A stretch of 64,000 nucleotides of DNA from an uncultured Bacilli bacterium (GTDB taxonomy: Bacteria > Bacillota_I > Bacilli_A > RF39 > UBA660): positions 30,435-94,434 of the forward strand of contig CAJUCD010000006.1 of assembly GCA_910585045.1 (NCBI GenBank), read 5' to 3'. The notes below the pieces were generated by a model. The model searched no databases. It had not been told where the DNA came from and saw only the letters and a list, made by a program, of their open reading frames with translations. Position 1 is the first letter of the stretch. Every line of letters begins with the position of its first letter. Shown here in pieces: positions 33,880 to 42,395 of this stretch. The translations under genes and the position numbers were made by a program.

Positions 33880-33955
33880 ATTATTTGAGAATGGAAGTTA
33901 ATAAATTATAGATGGTTTTAAGGTGTTAGAGCTTGATAATTCTTTTTTTGAATTA

Positions 33956-33983
33956 TTGAATTTCAAGTGAAAAATGTTATAAT
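33956..33983 (+). promoter_or_regulatory. Promoter upstream of the 34269 gene
   Basis: TTGAAT, 16-base spacer, TATAAT with TGT extension. It lies about 285 bases before the next start, so it implies a long leader or a small unrecognised RNA. Confidence 0.5.
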
Positions 33984-34268
33984 TTAACTGTAATAAAAAA
34001 ATCATAAATTTTTGGAGATTGCTAAAATAAGTAGAGAACTTTTACAACTATATGATAAATTTCTTAAATGAATGTAAAGGTTTATGTTTTTGAATAAAAT
34101 TATGATTATTTTTTAATACTTTCAATCAAATGGTTTAAGAATTAATTAAATATATACTTTAATATTTAAAGTTTAAGTTTTATTTTACTTAAATTTGTGT
34201 TAAATTATTTCTATAAATTGAATTGGTAATTAAAAAAACGATATTGTAAACTTATTTAGGAGAATATT

Positions 34269-34823
34269 ATGAAAATCAAAAATAAATTAGAAAGTCCAAA
34301 AAAGATTAATGAATTGAAACTTAATAAATTTCCTGAACAAATATTTAAAAAAGGGGAAGAATATAAAGTTAAGAAATTTTTGGAAAATTATCCAGTAGCA
34401 TATTATGCCATTAGAGATAAATCTAAATCTTGTGGAGTTTTTAAATTAAAGGTTACTAAAGAAAATGTTTTAGAAGAAATTAAGGAATATAGTCTTTTTT
34501 CTATTAATGTTAGTTCTGCAAATTATTCTAATAATCAGTTGTTAGTAGGAGAAATTGAGTTTTTATCAAATGGCGAAATATATGCTACTTTGTCTACTGA
34601 TTCTAAAGCATCTGTTCGAGATGCGCTTTGTAATCCAACGTATAATTTAAAAACTAATATATTTGATAGAAGTTTAGACAATATTCCATATTTTGATTAT
34701 ATTTATAATTATATTATTTCTAAGGGGCTTATGGATGTTATTGTGGAATTTTCATTGTTTGATAAAGAAGTTGGTATTAAGAAAGAAAAAATTGTAGTTT
34801 ATGAATTAAGAACTCATTATTAA
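34269..34823 (+). CDS. Hypothetical protein, 184 residues
   Basis: Not recognised. No signal or membrane segment. Mixed alpha/beta with NYPVAYYAIRDKSKSCGVFKLKV, a beta pair GEIEFLSNGEIYATLS, and a C-terminal strand region ending YELRTHY. TTAGGAG precedes the ATG. Long untranslated region upstream, GntR operon downstream with its own promoter. Confidence 0.65.
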   Translation: MKIKNKLESPKKINELKLNKFPEQIFKKGEEYKVKKFLENYPVAYYAIRDKSKSCGVFKLKVTKENVLEEIKEYSLFSINVSSANYSNNQLLVGEIEFLSNGEIYATLSTDSKASVRDALCNPTYNLKTNIFDRSLDNIPYFDYIYNYIISKGLMDVIVEFSLFDKEVGIKKEKIVVYELRTHY

Positions 34824-34865
34824 ATAAATACTATGAAAGATAACGTAAAAGTTAATCTTTTTTTA

Positions 34866-34895
34866 TTGACAAGATGTTATATACTGTTATATACT
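34866..34895 (+). promoter_or_regulatory. Promoter of the GntR-ABC operon
   Basis: TTGACA, 18-base spacer, TATACT. The operator palindrome overlaps the -10. Confidence 0.75.
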
Positions 34896-34906
34896 ACATA
34901 TAACAG
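34884..34906. promoter_or_regulatory. GntR-type operator palindrome
   Basis: Perfect arms CTGTTATA and TATAACAG with a 7-base spacer, sitting over the -10 and start of the GntR operon. The placement implies autorepression by the GntR product. Confidence 0.72.
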
Positions 34907-34919
34907 TTATGGAGGTAAT

Positions 34920-35297
34920 ATGAAAATTATTATAAGTAATAATAGTGCAATTCCAATATATGAGCAAATAAAAAATGCCATAATTAATGGGATAATTAAT
35001 GGTGATTTGCAGGAAAATGAAAGTTTGCCTTCAATTAGAACATTAGCTCAAGATATAAGAATAAGTGTAATGACAATAAAAAAAGCTTATGATGAACTTG
35101 AAAATGAAGGTTATATAATTACACGGCATGGAAAAGGTAGTTTTGTAGCTCCTAAAAATATTGAATTAGCTATGGAGCAAGCTAAAAAAGAAATAGAAGC
35201 AAATATAATTAAAATTTTAGAAATTGCTAATAAATTTGAGATAAGTAAAGAGGAAATAAAAGATTTGTTTGATTATTTAGAGGAGGAAGAAAAATGA
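34920..35297 (+). CDS. GntR-family (YtrA-type) regulator
   Basis: 125 residues, ATG at 34920 after GGAGGT. Winged helix: IPIYEQIKNAIINGIINGDLQENESLPSIRTLAQDIRISVMTIKKAYDELENEG with wing GKGSFV. The short C-terminal helix pair without a ligand domain is the YtrA subfamily pattern. Such regulators control adjacent ABC transporters, which follow here in 4-base overlap. Confidence 0.92.
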   Translation: MKIIISNNSAIPIYEQIKNAIINGIINGDLQENESLPSIRTLAQDIRISVMTIKKAYDELENEGYIITRHGKGSFVAPKNIELAMEQAKKEIEANIIKILEIANKFEISKEEIKDLFDYLEEEEK

Positions 35298-36154
35298 AGA
35301 AAGCTATAGAGTTAAAAAGCGTAGTTAAAAGATATGATGATAAGTTTCAATTAGGCGAAATAAGCTTAGATATACCTAGTGGAATTATTGTAGGCTTGAT
35401 TGGTGAAAATGGAGCTGGAAAAACTACTCTTATAAATTCTATTTTAAAAATTCTAAAAATTGATAATGGTAATATTAAAATATTTGGAAAAGATTTAACA
35501 CAAGAAGATGGGATTATTAAAGAGGATATAGGTGTAGTATTAGATGATATGTTTTTACCGGAAATTCTTTTTGTTAAAGATATTAATTTAATAATGAAGG
35601 ATATTTATAAAAGATGGGATGTTGGTTTATTTGCTAAATATTTAAAAGAATTTGGTATTTTAGAAAATAAACAAATTAAAGCTTTGTCAAAAGGAATGAG
35701 AAAGAAACTTGAGATAGCAACAGCTTTAGCTCATCATCCAAAACTTTTAATTTTAGATGAACCTACAAGTGGATTAGATCCCATAGTTAGAAACGAAGTA
35801 TTGGATATATTTTTAAAATTTATTAGTGATGAAGAACATACTATTTTATTGTCAACACATATAACTAGTGATTTAGAACATATTGCAGATAAAATAATTT
35901 TTATAGATAAAGGGCAAATTATTTTAAATGAAGATAGAGATAATATTATGGATAATTATAAAATTCTTAAATGTGAAATAGATTATTTTTCAAATATTGA
36001 TAAGAAAGATATTATTGCATATAAGAAAAATAAATATAATTATAATATTTTAATTAATGATAAAAATGGTATAAGTAAAAAATATAAAGAGGCTATTGTA
36101 GATAAAATAACATTAGAAGATTTGATGGTTTTAGTAATTAAGGGTGATAAATAA
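35294..36154 (+). CDS. ABC transporter ATP-binding protein (YtrB-like)
   Basis: 286 residues. Walker A GENGAGKTTL, signature LSKGMRKKLEIA, Walker B LLILDEPTSGLD, H-loop LLSTHI. C-terminal ~70-residue extension. Partner of the membrane protein encoded next and probably repressed by the GntR regulator. Substrate unknown; YtrA-type operons often respond to cell-wall antibiotics. Confidence 0.92.
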   Translation: MKKAIELKSVVKRYDDKFQLGEISLDIPSGIIVGLIGENGAGKTTLINSILKILKIDNGNIKIFGKDLTQEDGIIKEDIGVVLDDMFLPEILFVKDINLIMKDIYKRWDVGLFAKYLKEFGILENKQIKALSKGMRKKLEIATALAHHPKLLILDEPTSGLDPIVRNEVLDIFLKFISDEEHTILLSTHITSDLEHIADKIIFIDKGQIILNEDRDNIMDNYKILKCEIDYFSNIDKKDIIAYKKNKYNYNILINDKNGISKKYKEAIVDKITLEDLMVLVIKGDK

Positions 36155-36786
36155 TGAAAGGTTTGATAAATAAAGATTTGTTGATGGTAAAAAGTAATTT
36201 AAAAATGTTAGGAATGGTTTTTATAGCTTTTATTTTAATGGCTTTAAATGACATGAGTAATTTCTTTTTTATACCAGCATTTTTAAGTATAACTATTATG
36301 ATGTCAACTTTTAGTTATGATGAATATAATAAAACTAATGCTTTTGTAATTACACTTCCAAAAGGAAGGGAGAATGCTGTTAAAGCAAAATATTTGGCTA
36401 CATTATTAATAGTTTTAATTTCAATAATATTAACATTTAGCATTTATTTTATAGTTGGTTTTATTAAGAATAATGTAGATATTGAGGAGTTATTTGTTAG
36501 TGCTTTAGGTTGCGGAGTAGGTATTATATTATTAGAAGCTATATTATATCCTTTTATTTTTAAATTTGGAATTGAAAAAAGCAGAATTGGTATGTTTGTT
36601 GGTGTTTTTATTATAGTTGGTATTATTACATTAATATTTAAAAGTAATATTTCTATTAAAGTACCAGAGTTAATTGTAACTTTATTTGATAAATGTTGGT
36701 TTATAATAATTCCAATGTTAATAGTATTAATCTTATTAGTTTCTTATAAAATATCTAAAAATATTTATTTGAAAAAAGAATTTTAA
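36154..36786 (+). CDS. ABC-2 type permease subunit
   Basis: 210 residues, six hydrophobic segments (about 15-50, 75-95, 105-130, 142-160, 185-205). Contains FSYDEYNKTNAFVITLPKGR, the typical cytoplasmic segment of ABC2_membrane_5 proteins. One-base overlap with the ATPase gene. Confidence 0.85.
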   Translation: MKGLINKDLLMVKSNLKMLGMVFIAFILMALNDMSNFFFIPAFLSITIMMSTFSYDEYNKTNAFVITLPKGRENAVKAKYLATLLIVLISIILTFSIYFIVGFIKNNVDIEELFVSALGCGVGIILLEAILYPFIFKFGIEKSRIGMFVGVFIIVGIITLIFKSNISIKVPELIVTLFDKCWFIIIPMLIVLILLVSYKISKNIYLKKEF

Positions 36787-36793
36787 AATTAGC

Positions 36794-36823
36794 TCTAAAG
36801 TTAAATGCTTTAGACTTTTTTTT
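36794..36823 (+). terminator. Terminator of the GntR-ABC operon
   Basis: 7-bp stem TCTAAAG/CTTTAGA, 7-base loop, T8. Confidence 0.85.
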
Positions 36824-36956
36824 ACTTTGATATATATTTGATGTATAATATTAAGGGTAAAGTGATAAATTTGTTGAATATTCTTAAAAATAGACGAAAG
36901 TTTAGTTTAAGTATAAATTTATTTTAAAGTAAAATTATGTTAAAAGGAGGATTAAA

Positions 36957-37625
36957 ATGAAGTTATGTATATCATCTTTTGGTTTTACGACTAAAGAAAT
37001 CGCACTATCTGTTGAAAAGCTAATAGGAAAATCACTAAGTGAAGTAAATATTGCAATTGTTTATGATGCAGCTTTGGCATCATGTGGTAATAAAAGATGG
37101 TTTATAGAGGAATCTGCTAATATTGCAAATTTTATTGGAGGAAATATTTACTTTGTAAGTATTTTAAAATTTAGTGCGGAAGAAATAAAAAAAAGTTTTA
37201 TTAATGCTGATATTATTTATTTGATGGGAGGTAAAAAACATTTTTTAGCAGGGTTATTTCGTCAAACTAATACAATAGATTTACTTAAAGAAATAACTCA
37301 TGAAAAAGTAATTATGGGTACATCTGCTGGTTCTATGGCATTATGTAGACAAATTACAAGCGTTAAATTTTGGCAAGAAAGATATAATGTTTCTAAGGAT
37401 GAGATAATAAAGAAACCAGAACTAGATATAGTTGATTTTAGTATTGTGCCACATTTTATGCGAGAAGACCATTTGTTATGGGATGAAAAATTTTTAAAGA
37501 GAGTGTTAAATGATAATCTATATCCAGTTTATGCTTTAAATGATAATCAAGCTATAATTTATGATAATGGCAATATATCTTTTGTTGGAGGAAATCCTCT
37601 TGTATTTGGGAAACGTGATAAATGA
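36957..37625 (+). CDS. Peptidase S51 family (dipeptidase E-like)
   Basis: 222 residues. Nucleophile elbow MGTSAGSMAL (Ser), IIYLMGGKKHFL, and PHFMREDH at the catalytic His position, all in the order of peptidase E/cyanophycinase-like enzymes, which cleave Asp-X or modified dipeptides. AAAGGAGG before the ATG. A TTTACT-17-TATAAT promoter at 36821-36849 precedes it. ATGA overlap with the next gene. Confidence 0.85.
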   Translation: MKLCISSFGFTTKEIALSVEKLIGKSLSEVNIAIVYDAALASCGNKRWFIEESANIANFIGGNIYFVSILKFSAEEIKKSFINADIIYLMGGKKHFLAGLFRQTNTIDLLKEITHEKVIMGTSAGSMALCRQITSVKFWQERYNVSKDEIIKKPELDIVDFSIVPHFMREDHLLWDEKFLKRVLNDNLYPVYALNDNQAIIYDNGNISFVGGNPLVFGKRDK

Positions 37626-38353
37626 AAACATTATGGAGTCCTTGGCATGGCTGTCATAAGTGTAGTCCTGGTTGTGCTAATTGTTATGTTTATTATTTAG
37701 ATAAAATACGAGATAAAGATGCAAGTATTGTTAATCGTAGTAAGACTAATTTTAATTTACCTTTAAAAAAGAATAGAAAAGGAGATTATAAAATTCCTAG
37801 TGGAACTGAAGTGGCTACTTGTTTTACATCAGATTTCTTTTTGGAAGAAGCAGATTCTTGGCGATATGAAGCATGGGAGATAATAAAGAAAAGAAGAGAT
37901 GTTAATTTTTTAATATGTACTAAAAGAATTGAAAGATTTGATGTTTCTTTACCAAAAGATTGGCATGAAGGATATTCTAATGTAATTATAGCTGTTACGG
38001 CAGAAAATCAAAAAATGGCTGATATAAGAGTTCCTATTTTATTAAATATTAAAGCAAAAAGAAAAATGATTTTAGTAGCACCCATTTTAGAATATGTAGA
38101 TTTAAAACCATATTTAAAAACTGGAGAAATAGAACAGGTATCTGTAGGAGGAGAATCTTATCAAAATGCAAGAGTGTGTGACTTTAGTTGGATAAAAAAA
38201 ATATATTTAGATTGTAAATTATATAATGTTAAATTTGATTTTCATCAAACAGGTTCTAGTTTTTTGAAAGATGGGAAGTTGTATAAAATTAAACATCATG
38301 AGGAGTATCAACAGGCTAAAAAAGGAATGCAAGTTTTAGCTCAATTAAAATAA
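37622..38353 (+). CDS. DUF5131 family protein (phage Gp37/Gp68-like)
   Basis: 243 residues. The N-terminal WSPWHGCHKCSPGCANCYVYYLD contains the family's cysteine cluster and looks like a radical-SAM or Fe-S site. Later FLICTKRIERF and VSVGGESYQNAR also fit the family. Proteins of this family occur in phages and mobile DNA as well as chromosomes. Co-translated with the S51 peptidase. Confidence 0.82.
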   Translation: MKTLWSPWHGCHKCSPGCANCYVYYLDKIRDKDASIVNRSKTNFNLPLKKNRKGDYKIPSGTEVATCFTSDFFLEEADSWRYEAWEIIKKRRDVNFLICTKRIERFDVSLPKDWHEGYSNVIIAVTAENQKMADIRVPILLNIKAKRKMILVAPILEYVDLKPYLKTGEIEQVSVGGESYQNARVCDFSWIKKIYLDCKLYNVKFDFHQTGSSFLKDGKLYKIKHHEEYQQAKKGMQVLAQLK

Positions 38354-38363
38354 AGTAATATTA

Positions 38364-38392
38364 TTGACAATAAATGTATTTTATATGATAAT
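38364..38392 (+). promoter_or_regulatory. Promoter of the Ppx-like/CYTH pair
   Basis: TTGACA, 17-base spacer, GATAAT. Confidence 0.7.
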
Positions 38393-38419
38393 TGAGTTAG
38401 AAGTAGAGGCGAATAGAAA

Positions 38420-39325
38420 ATGGAATTTATAATTGTAGAGATTGGAAGTACTAATACAAAGGCTTTTATTAATAAGGGAGAAGATTTAGAATCTTTAGGA
38501 TTTGTAACTATTGAATTTAAAGATAATTTTAAAAAAGAAAATAAAATAGCTGATAGTGATAAGGAAAAGTTATTTAATTATATTGCAGAATTAAAGAAGA
38601 AATGTACTAATATTTATGTTTATGGAACTAGTGTTTTTAGAAATCTTGATGATGAGGCTAAAAAATTATGGTTAGAAGAATTTAGAAATAGAACTGGTTA
38701 TGATTTTACTATAGTTAGTAGTGAAAAAGAAAATAGATATACTACTTATGGAGCTTTTGATAAATCTTATAAAGGTAGTATAGCCATTATGATTGGTGGA
38801 GGAGCTTCTACAGAATTAGCAATTTTTGATAATGGAGAATTGGTAGAGGAACAATTTTATAATTTTGGTGTAACTAGTGCTACAGATAAATTTCCTGATA
38901 TTAGAAGCGATAAGGTTCAAAGTGATTATAAAGATATGTTAGAGTATATGAAAAGTTTAATAGATAATCCTGCAGAGCATAAAGCAGATGTTTTAGTACT
39001 GGCAGGAGGCGACCATATTTATTTTGCGGAAGGTGCTAAATATCCTATACAGAAGAATAAGTTTTACGATAATAAATTGCATCCCTATTATATGGAAATA
39101 GCAGATTGTGATAAAGAGGATCAAAAATTTTTTTATGAAACTTCTTTAGATGAAATATGTCATAGAACTAATAAAGAGTCATGGTGGCGTGGTGTACGTG
39201 GAATGCGTTTATGTGTAAAGACTTTATGCGATATGTTGGATGTTAAATATGTAATTCCAACAAGTATTAATATGATTTATGGAATAGCAGAGGAAATAAA
39301 AAATGAAAACAGAGATAGAAGCTAG
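38420..39325 (+). CDS. Ppx/GppA-like ASKHA-fold protein
   Basis: 301 residues. Phosphate 1 loop VEIGSTNTKAFI, phosphate 2 loop IMIGGGASTELAIFD, and VLVLAGGDHIYF as the adenosine-type motif place it in the exopolyphosphatase/actin-like superfamily. It carries the Glu/Arg-rich YGTSVFRN motif seen in Ppx. The activity (polyphosphate, pppGpp or another phosphate) is unproven. The next gene overlaps by 23 bases and encodes a CYTH protein, a triphosphate or polyphosphate enzyme, which supports a polyphosphate link. Confidence 0.75.
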   Translation: MEFIIVEIGSTNTKAFINKGEDLESLGFVTIEFKDNFKKENKIADSDKEKLFNYIAELKKKCTNIYVYGTSVFRNLDDEAKKLWLEEFRNRTGYDFTIVSSEKENRYTTYGAFDKSYKGSIAIMIGGGASTELAIFDNGELVEEQFYNFGVTSATDKFPDIRSDKVQSDYKDMLEYMKSLIDNPAEHKADVLVLAGGDHIYFAEGAKYPIQKNKFYDNKLHPYYMEIADCDKEDQKFFYETSLDEICHRTNKESWWRGVRGMRLCVKTLCDMLDVKYVIPTSINMIYGIAEEIKNENRDRS

Positions 39326-39836
39326 AATTTTAGATATTAATAAAGAAGAATTAATTAAAAAATTAGAAAATATGGGAGCAACATTTGTTAATAATTATGA
39401 ACAAAAAAGATATGTTTATGATTTTAAACCTGCAGTAAAAGGAAAGTGGATAAGGCTTCGAAGTGATGGCGAACATTCAACTCTTACAATAAAAGAAATT
39501 AATAATGATAAAATAGATGGAACAAAAGAATTAGAAATTTTAGTAAGTGATATTGATGATACTAATTTAATATTAGAAAAGTTAGGATATAAAGCTCGCA
39601 GTTATCAAGAAAATAGAAGAATAAGATATGTATATAATAATATTGAAATAGATATTGATTCTTGGCCTTTAATTCCTACTTATGTTGAATTTGAAGGAAC
39701 AAGTGAAGAAGAAATAAGAGAGTTTGTAAAATTATTAGGATATAAAACTAGTGATTTAACCACTTTAAATGTTAATAAGATATATGAGTATTATGGATTA
39801 GATATTGATTCTTATGCAGTTTTAAAATTTGATTAA
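39303..39836 (+). CDS. CYTH domain protein (class IV adenylate cyclase/ThTPase-like)
   Basis: 177 residues. EIEAR start (ExExK/R motif), KWIRLRSDG, LTIKEIN, KELEILV, IDIDSWPLIPTYVEFEG: the full tunnel-fold set of acidic and basic residues. CYTH enzymes act on triphosphates and polyphosphate. AGAGGA before the ATG. Partnered with the Ppx-like gene. Confidence 0.88.
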   Translation: MKTEIEARILDINKEELIKKLENMGATFVNNYEQKRYVYDFKPAVKGKWIRLRSDGEHSTLTIKEINNDKIDGTKELEILVSDIDDTNLILEKLGYKARSYQENRRIRYVYNNIEIDIDSWPLIPTYVEFEGTSEEEIREFVKLLGYKTSDLTTLNVNKIYEYYGLDIDSYAVLKFD

Positions 39837-39863
39837 ATAAGGAAGAAATTCTTTATTTTTTTT
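39836..39863 (+). terminator. Intrinsic terminator
   Basis: 8-bp stem AATAAGGA/TCTTTATT (one G-T), 6-base loop, T-run. Confidence 0.7.
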
Positions 39864-39864
39864 A

Positions 39865-39876
39865 ATACCATGGTAT
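39865..39876. promoter_or_regulatory. 12-bp perfect palindrome near the HTH-gene promoter
   Basis: ATACCATGGTAT, overlapping a TATACT -10-like box. A possible operator for the HTH protein encoded downstream. Confidence 0.35.
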
Positions 39877-39998
39877 ACTATTTATAAGGTAATATATATA
39901 AAAATTAATAATGTTAAAGTTGGTTGACAAATTTCAAATTAAAGTTGGTAGTGTGCAACTCTTTAATTTAGTAGAATGATTTTGAGGTGAGAAAATAT

Positions 39999-40613
39999 AT
40001 GTCTATTGGAGAAAAAATTTATAGTTTACGCAAAAGTAAAAATATGAGTCAAGAAGATTTAGCTAATGTTCTTAATGTTTCAAGACAAACAGTTAGTAAA
40101 TGGGAAACTGGGGAGTCTAATCCTGATATTGAAAAAATAGTGCCTTTGTGTGATTTTTTTGATATTTCAACTGATGAATTATTGAAAGGAAGTAATTCTT
40201 ATTTAGAGCGGGAAATAGTTTTGGAGAAAAAAAGAAATAAAGCACTTACTATGTCGCTTTGTATTGTAATATTTGTTGTGATGATGATTATTATGATGAT
40301 ATTTGATGAGATTGGTGTTAGTGATTCTTTAATGGCGACAATTATATTAATTGGTTTGGGGTCTATTTCTATAATATTAGTTTATTATTTTACTGCTCAG
40401 CCAGTTAATAATAGAAAAATAAAATTAGGTATGAATTTAGAAAAAAGAAAATTAATTAATTCGATTGTTAATATGTTAACTGTAATAATTTATTTTTTAG
40501 TAAGTTTTTTGTTTCAAGCTTGGGCTGTATCATGGATAATTTTGATAATTGGAGCATTAATTAAGAGAATTATAGAATTAGTAGATATTTTAAGGAGAGA
40601 AGAAAATGAATAA
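39999..40613 (+). CDS. XRE HTH regulator fused to membrane helices
   Basis: 204 residues, ATG at 39999 after GAGGTGAG. HTH: IGEKIYSLRKSKNMSQEDLANVLNVSRQTVSKWETG. After a linker, four hydrophobic segments (about 85-107, 110-131, 152-172, 178-195). Membrane-tethered XRE regulators of this type often sense envelope state. It overlaps the DUF4097 gene by 8 bases, so the two form one unit. Confidence 0.88.
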   Translation: MSIGEKIYSLRKSKNMSQEDLANVLNVSRQTVSKWETGESNPDIEKIVPLCDFFDISTDELLKGSNSYLEREIVLEKKRNKALTMSLCIVIFVVMMIIMMIFDEIGVSDSLMATIILIGLGSISIILVYYFTAQPVNNRKIKLGMNLEKRKLINSIVNMLTVIIYFLVSFLFQAWAVSWIILIIGALIKRIIELVDILRREENE

Positions 40614-41478
40614 TAAAACATTAATTGTTACAAATATTATAATACTAGTTTGTATTATAATTGGCCTTATTTGGTTTATGTTTTGGGGCTTTAATTTAAA
40701 GTTTAATTTTGGTGGGGTAGATAAAAAAATAATTAAAACTGAAAATTTTAAAATAGAAGATATAAAAAGTATTATAAGTGATGTTAAAAGCTATGATTTG
40801 GTACTTACAGAAGGTAAATCTGATGAAGTTAAAGTAGAATTTTATAGTAGTGATAAGAATAAAAATAATTTAAATATTGTAAATAAAAATGGAATTTTAA
40901 CTGTAGAGCAAACAGGGTCTTCGATTTGTTTTGGTTTTTGTAATATGGATAGTGAAATAATTATTTATGTTCCGAGTGGTTTTCTTGGAAAGATAAATTT
41001 TAGTAGTAATTCTGGAGATATAGAAGTTTTAACAGATTTATTAGGTAGTGATTATAATATTAAAACTACTAGTGGAGATATTGCACTTGGTTATTTAAAT
41101 ACATGTAAAATTCGCAGTATAAGTGGAAGTGTAAGTATCGATAAGGGTAAATCTGTAGATATTGCTACTACTAGTGGTGATGTTATAATAGATAAATTAG
41201 AAGAAGCTTCTATTAAAACTGTAAGTGGAGAAATTGATATAAATAATCTTTTAAGTGGTGGTAATTTTAATACAACAAGTGGAGATATTGAAATAAATAA
41301 TTTTATGATAGATAAAAATACAAGATTTGAGACAACAAGTGGAGAAATTGAAATTAATCTTTTAAATGAAGCTTTGATAAATGTTAGTACAGTATCTGGC
41401 GAAAAAGATATTAAATCATCTTATGGAGAATATAAATTAGATGTTAAGACTGTAAGTGGAGATGTGAAGATTAAATAG
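40606..41478 (+). CDS. DUF4097 beta-solenoid membrane protein
   Basis: 290 residues. An N-terminal membrane helix (about 6-28) is followed by a solenoid with at least seven TTSGDI/TVSGEI-like turns (from about residue 120 to the end), the DUF4097 repeat. Such proteins pair with PspC, LiaF or membrane HTH regulators in envelope-stress modules. The adjacent membrane HTH gene fits this. Confidence 0.88.
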   Translation: MNNKTLIVTNIIILVCIIIGLIWFMFWGFNLKFNFGGVDKKIIKTENFKIEDIKSIISDVKSYDLVLTEGKSDEVKVEFYSSDKNKNNLNIVNKNGILTVEQTGSSICFGFCNMDSEIIIYVPSGFLGKINFSSNSGDIEVLTDLLGSDYNIKTTSGDIALGYLNTCKIRSISGSVSIDKGKSVDIATTSGDVIIDKLEEASIKTVSGEIDINNLLSGGNFNTTSGDIEINNFMIDKNTRFETTSGEIEINLLNEALINVSTVSGEKDIKSSYGEYKLDVKTVSGDVKIK

Positions 41479-41489
41479 GAGGCTTGTTA

Positions 41490-42320
41490 ATGGATTTTAG
41501 CAATAAAGAAGTATTGCAAGTTAATGGTAAAATTAGATATATTTGTTTTAAAGAACTATCAGAATATAAAGATTTAGTACATGCTTATACTGTAGATAAT
41601 AATTATAGTTTTCGAACAGATATGTTTAATAGTAGTAATAGTTTGTCTTCTTTAGAATATCAAAAATCAAGTGATAATTATAAAATTCTTTGCCAAGATT
41701 TAGGTATAGATTATAAAAATATTGTTAAAGTAAATCAAGAACATACGGCAAATATAGTCGTAATTAAAGATAAAAAAAATAAAGATTCTTGGTCTGTTAA
41801 TAATGAAGATTATCGCAATGTAGATGGGTTAATAACAAACCAAAAGAATGTTGTATTAACAACAGTTAGTGCTGATTGTATTATTCTTTTTATGTTTGAT
41901 CCTGTGAAAAAAGTTATTGCTAATATTCATTCAGGTTGGCGAGGAACTTTAGAAGAGATAGGTATTAAAGCTTTAAAGATAATGCATAAGGAATTTGATT
42001 GTAATTTTAAAGATATAAAGATTCTTTTTAATCCTAGTATTTTGGGTGATTGTTTTGAAGTTCTTTATGATGTAAAAGAAAAGTTTTATGGGAAATTTAA
42101 GTATTTAGATAATATAGAAAAGATAATAAAAACTAAAAATGGAAAATGGATTATAGATACTGTATTATTAAATAAAACCTTATTTTTAAATATTGGAGTT
42201 AAAGAATCTAATTTGATATGTAGTAATATTTGTACAAAATGTAATAAAAGTTATATGCATTCTTATAGAGGTAGTATGGGACAAGGAGGTCTTAATACTG
42301 CGCTTATAATGCTTATGTAA
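41490..42320 (+). CDS. pgeF: Polyphenol oxidase/laccase-domain family (YfiH/YlmD)
   Basis: 276 residues, ATG at 41490 after AGGAGG. Zinc-ligand pattern: VNQEHTANIV (His), VSADCIILFM (Cys) and IHSGWRGTLEE (His). Family members edit peptidoglycan precursors or act as purine nucleoside phosphorylase/adenosine deaminase. AGACAA-type linkers are shorter than usual. Six bases from the DUF4097 stop to the binding site imply readthrough. Confidence 0.9.
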   Translation: MDFSNKEVLQVNGKIRYICFKELSEYKDLVHAYTVDNNYSFRTDMFNSSNSLSSLEYQKSSDNYKILCQDLGIDYKNIVKVNQEHTANIVVIKDKKNKDSWSVNNEDYRNVDGLITNQKNVVLTTVSADCIILFMFDPVKKVIANIHSGWRGTLEEIGIKALKIMHKEFDCNFKDIKILFNPSILGDCFEVLYDVKEKFYGKFKYLDNIEKIIKTKNGKWIIDTVLLNKTLFLNIGVKESNLICSNICTKCNKSYMHSYRGSMGQGGLNTALIMLM

Positions 42321-42339
42321 CAGAAATGTAATATTAGAT

Positions 42340-42371
42340 AAATTGCAGAATTCGACAATTTATGATAAAAT
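42340..42371 (+). promoter_or_regulatory. Promoter with nested palindrome before the 42396 gene
   Basis: TTGCAG, 17-base spacer, TAAAAT with TGA extension (42343-42371). It is overlaid by a nested symmetry, AAATTG at 42340, GAATTC at 42348 and CAATTT at 42356, suggesting an operator. Confidence 0.5.
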
Positions 42372-42395
42372 AAAGCTAGAACTTGGGGTAGTGCT

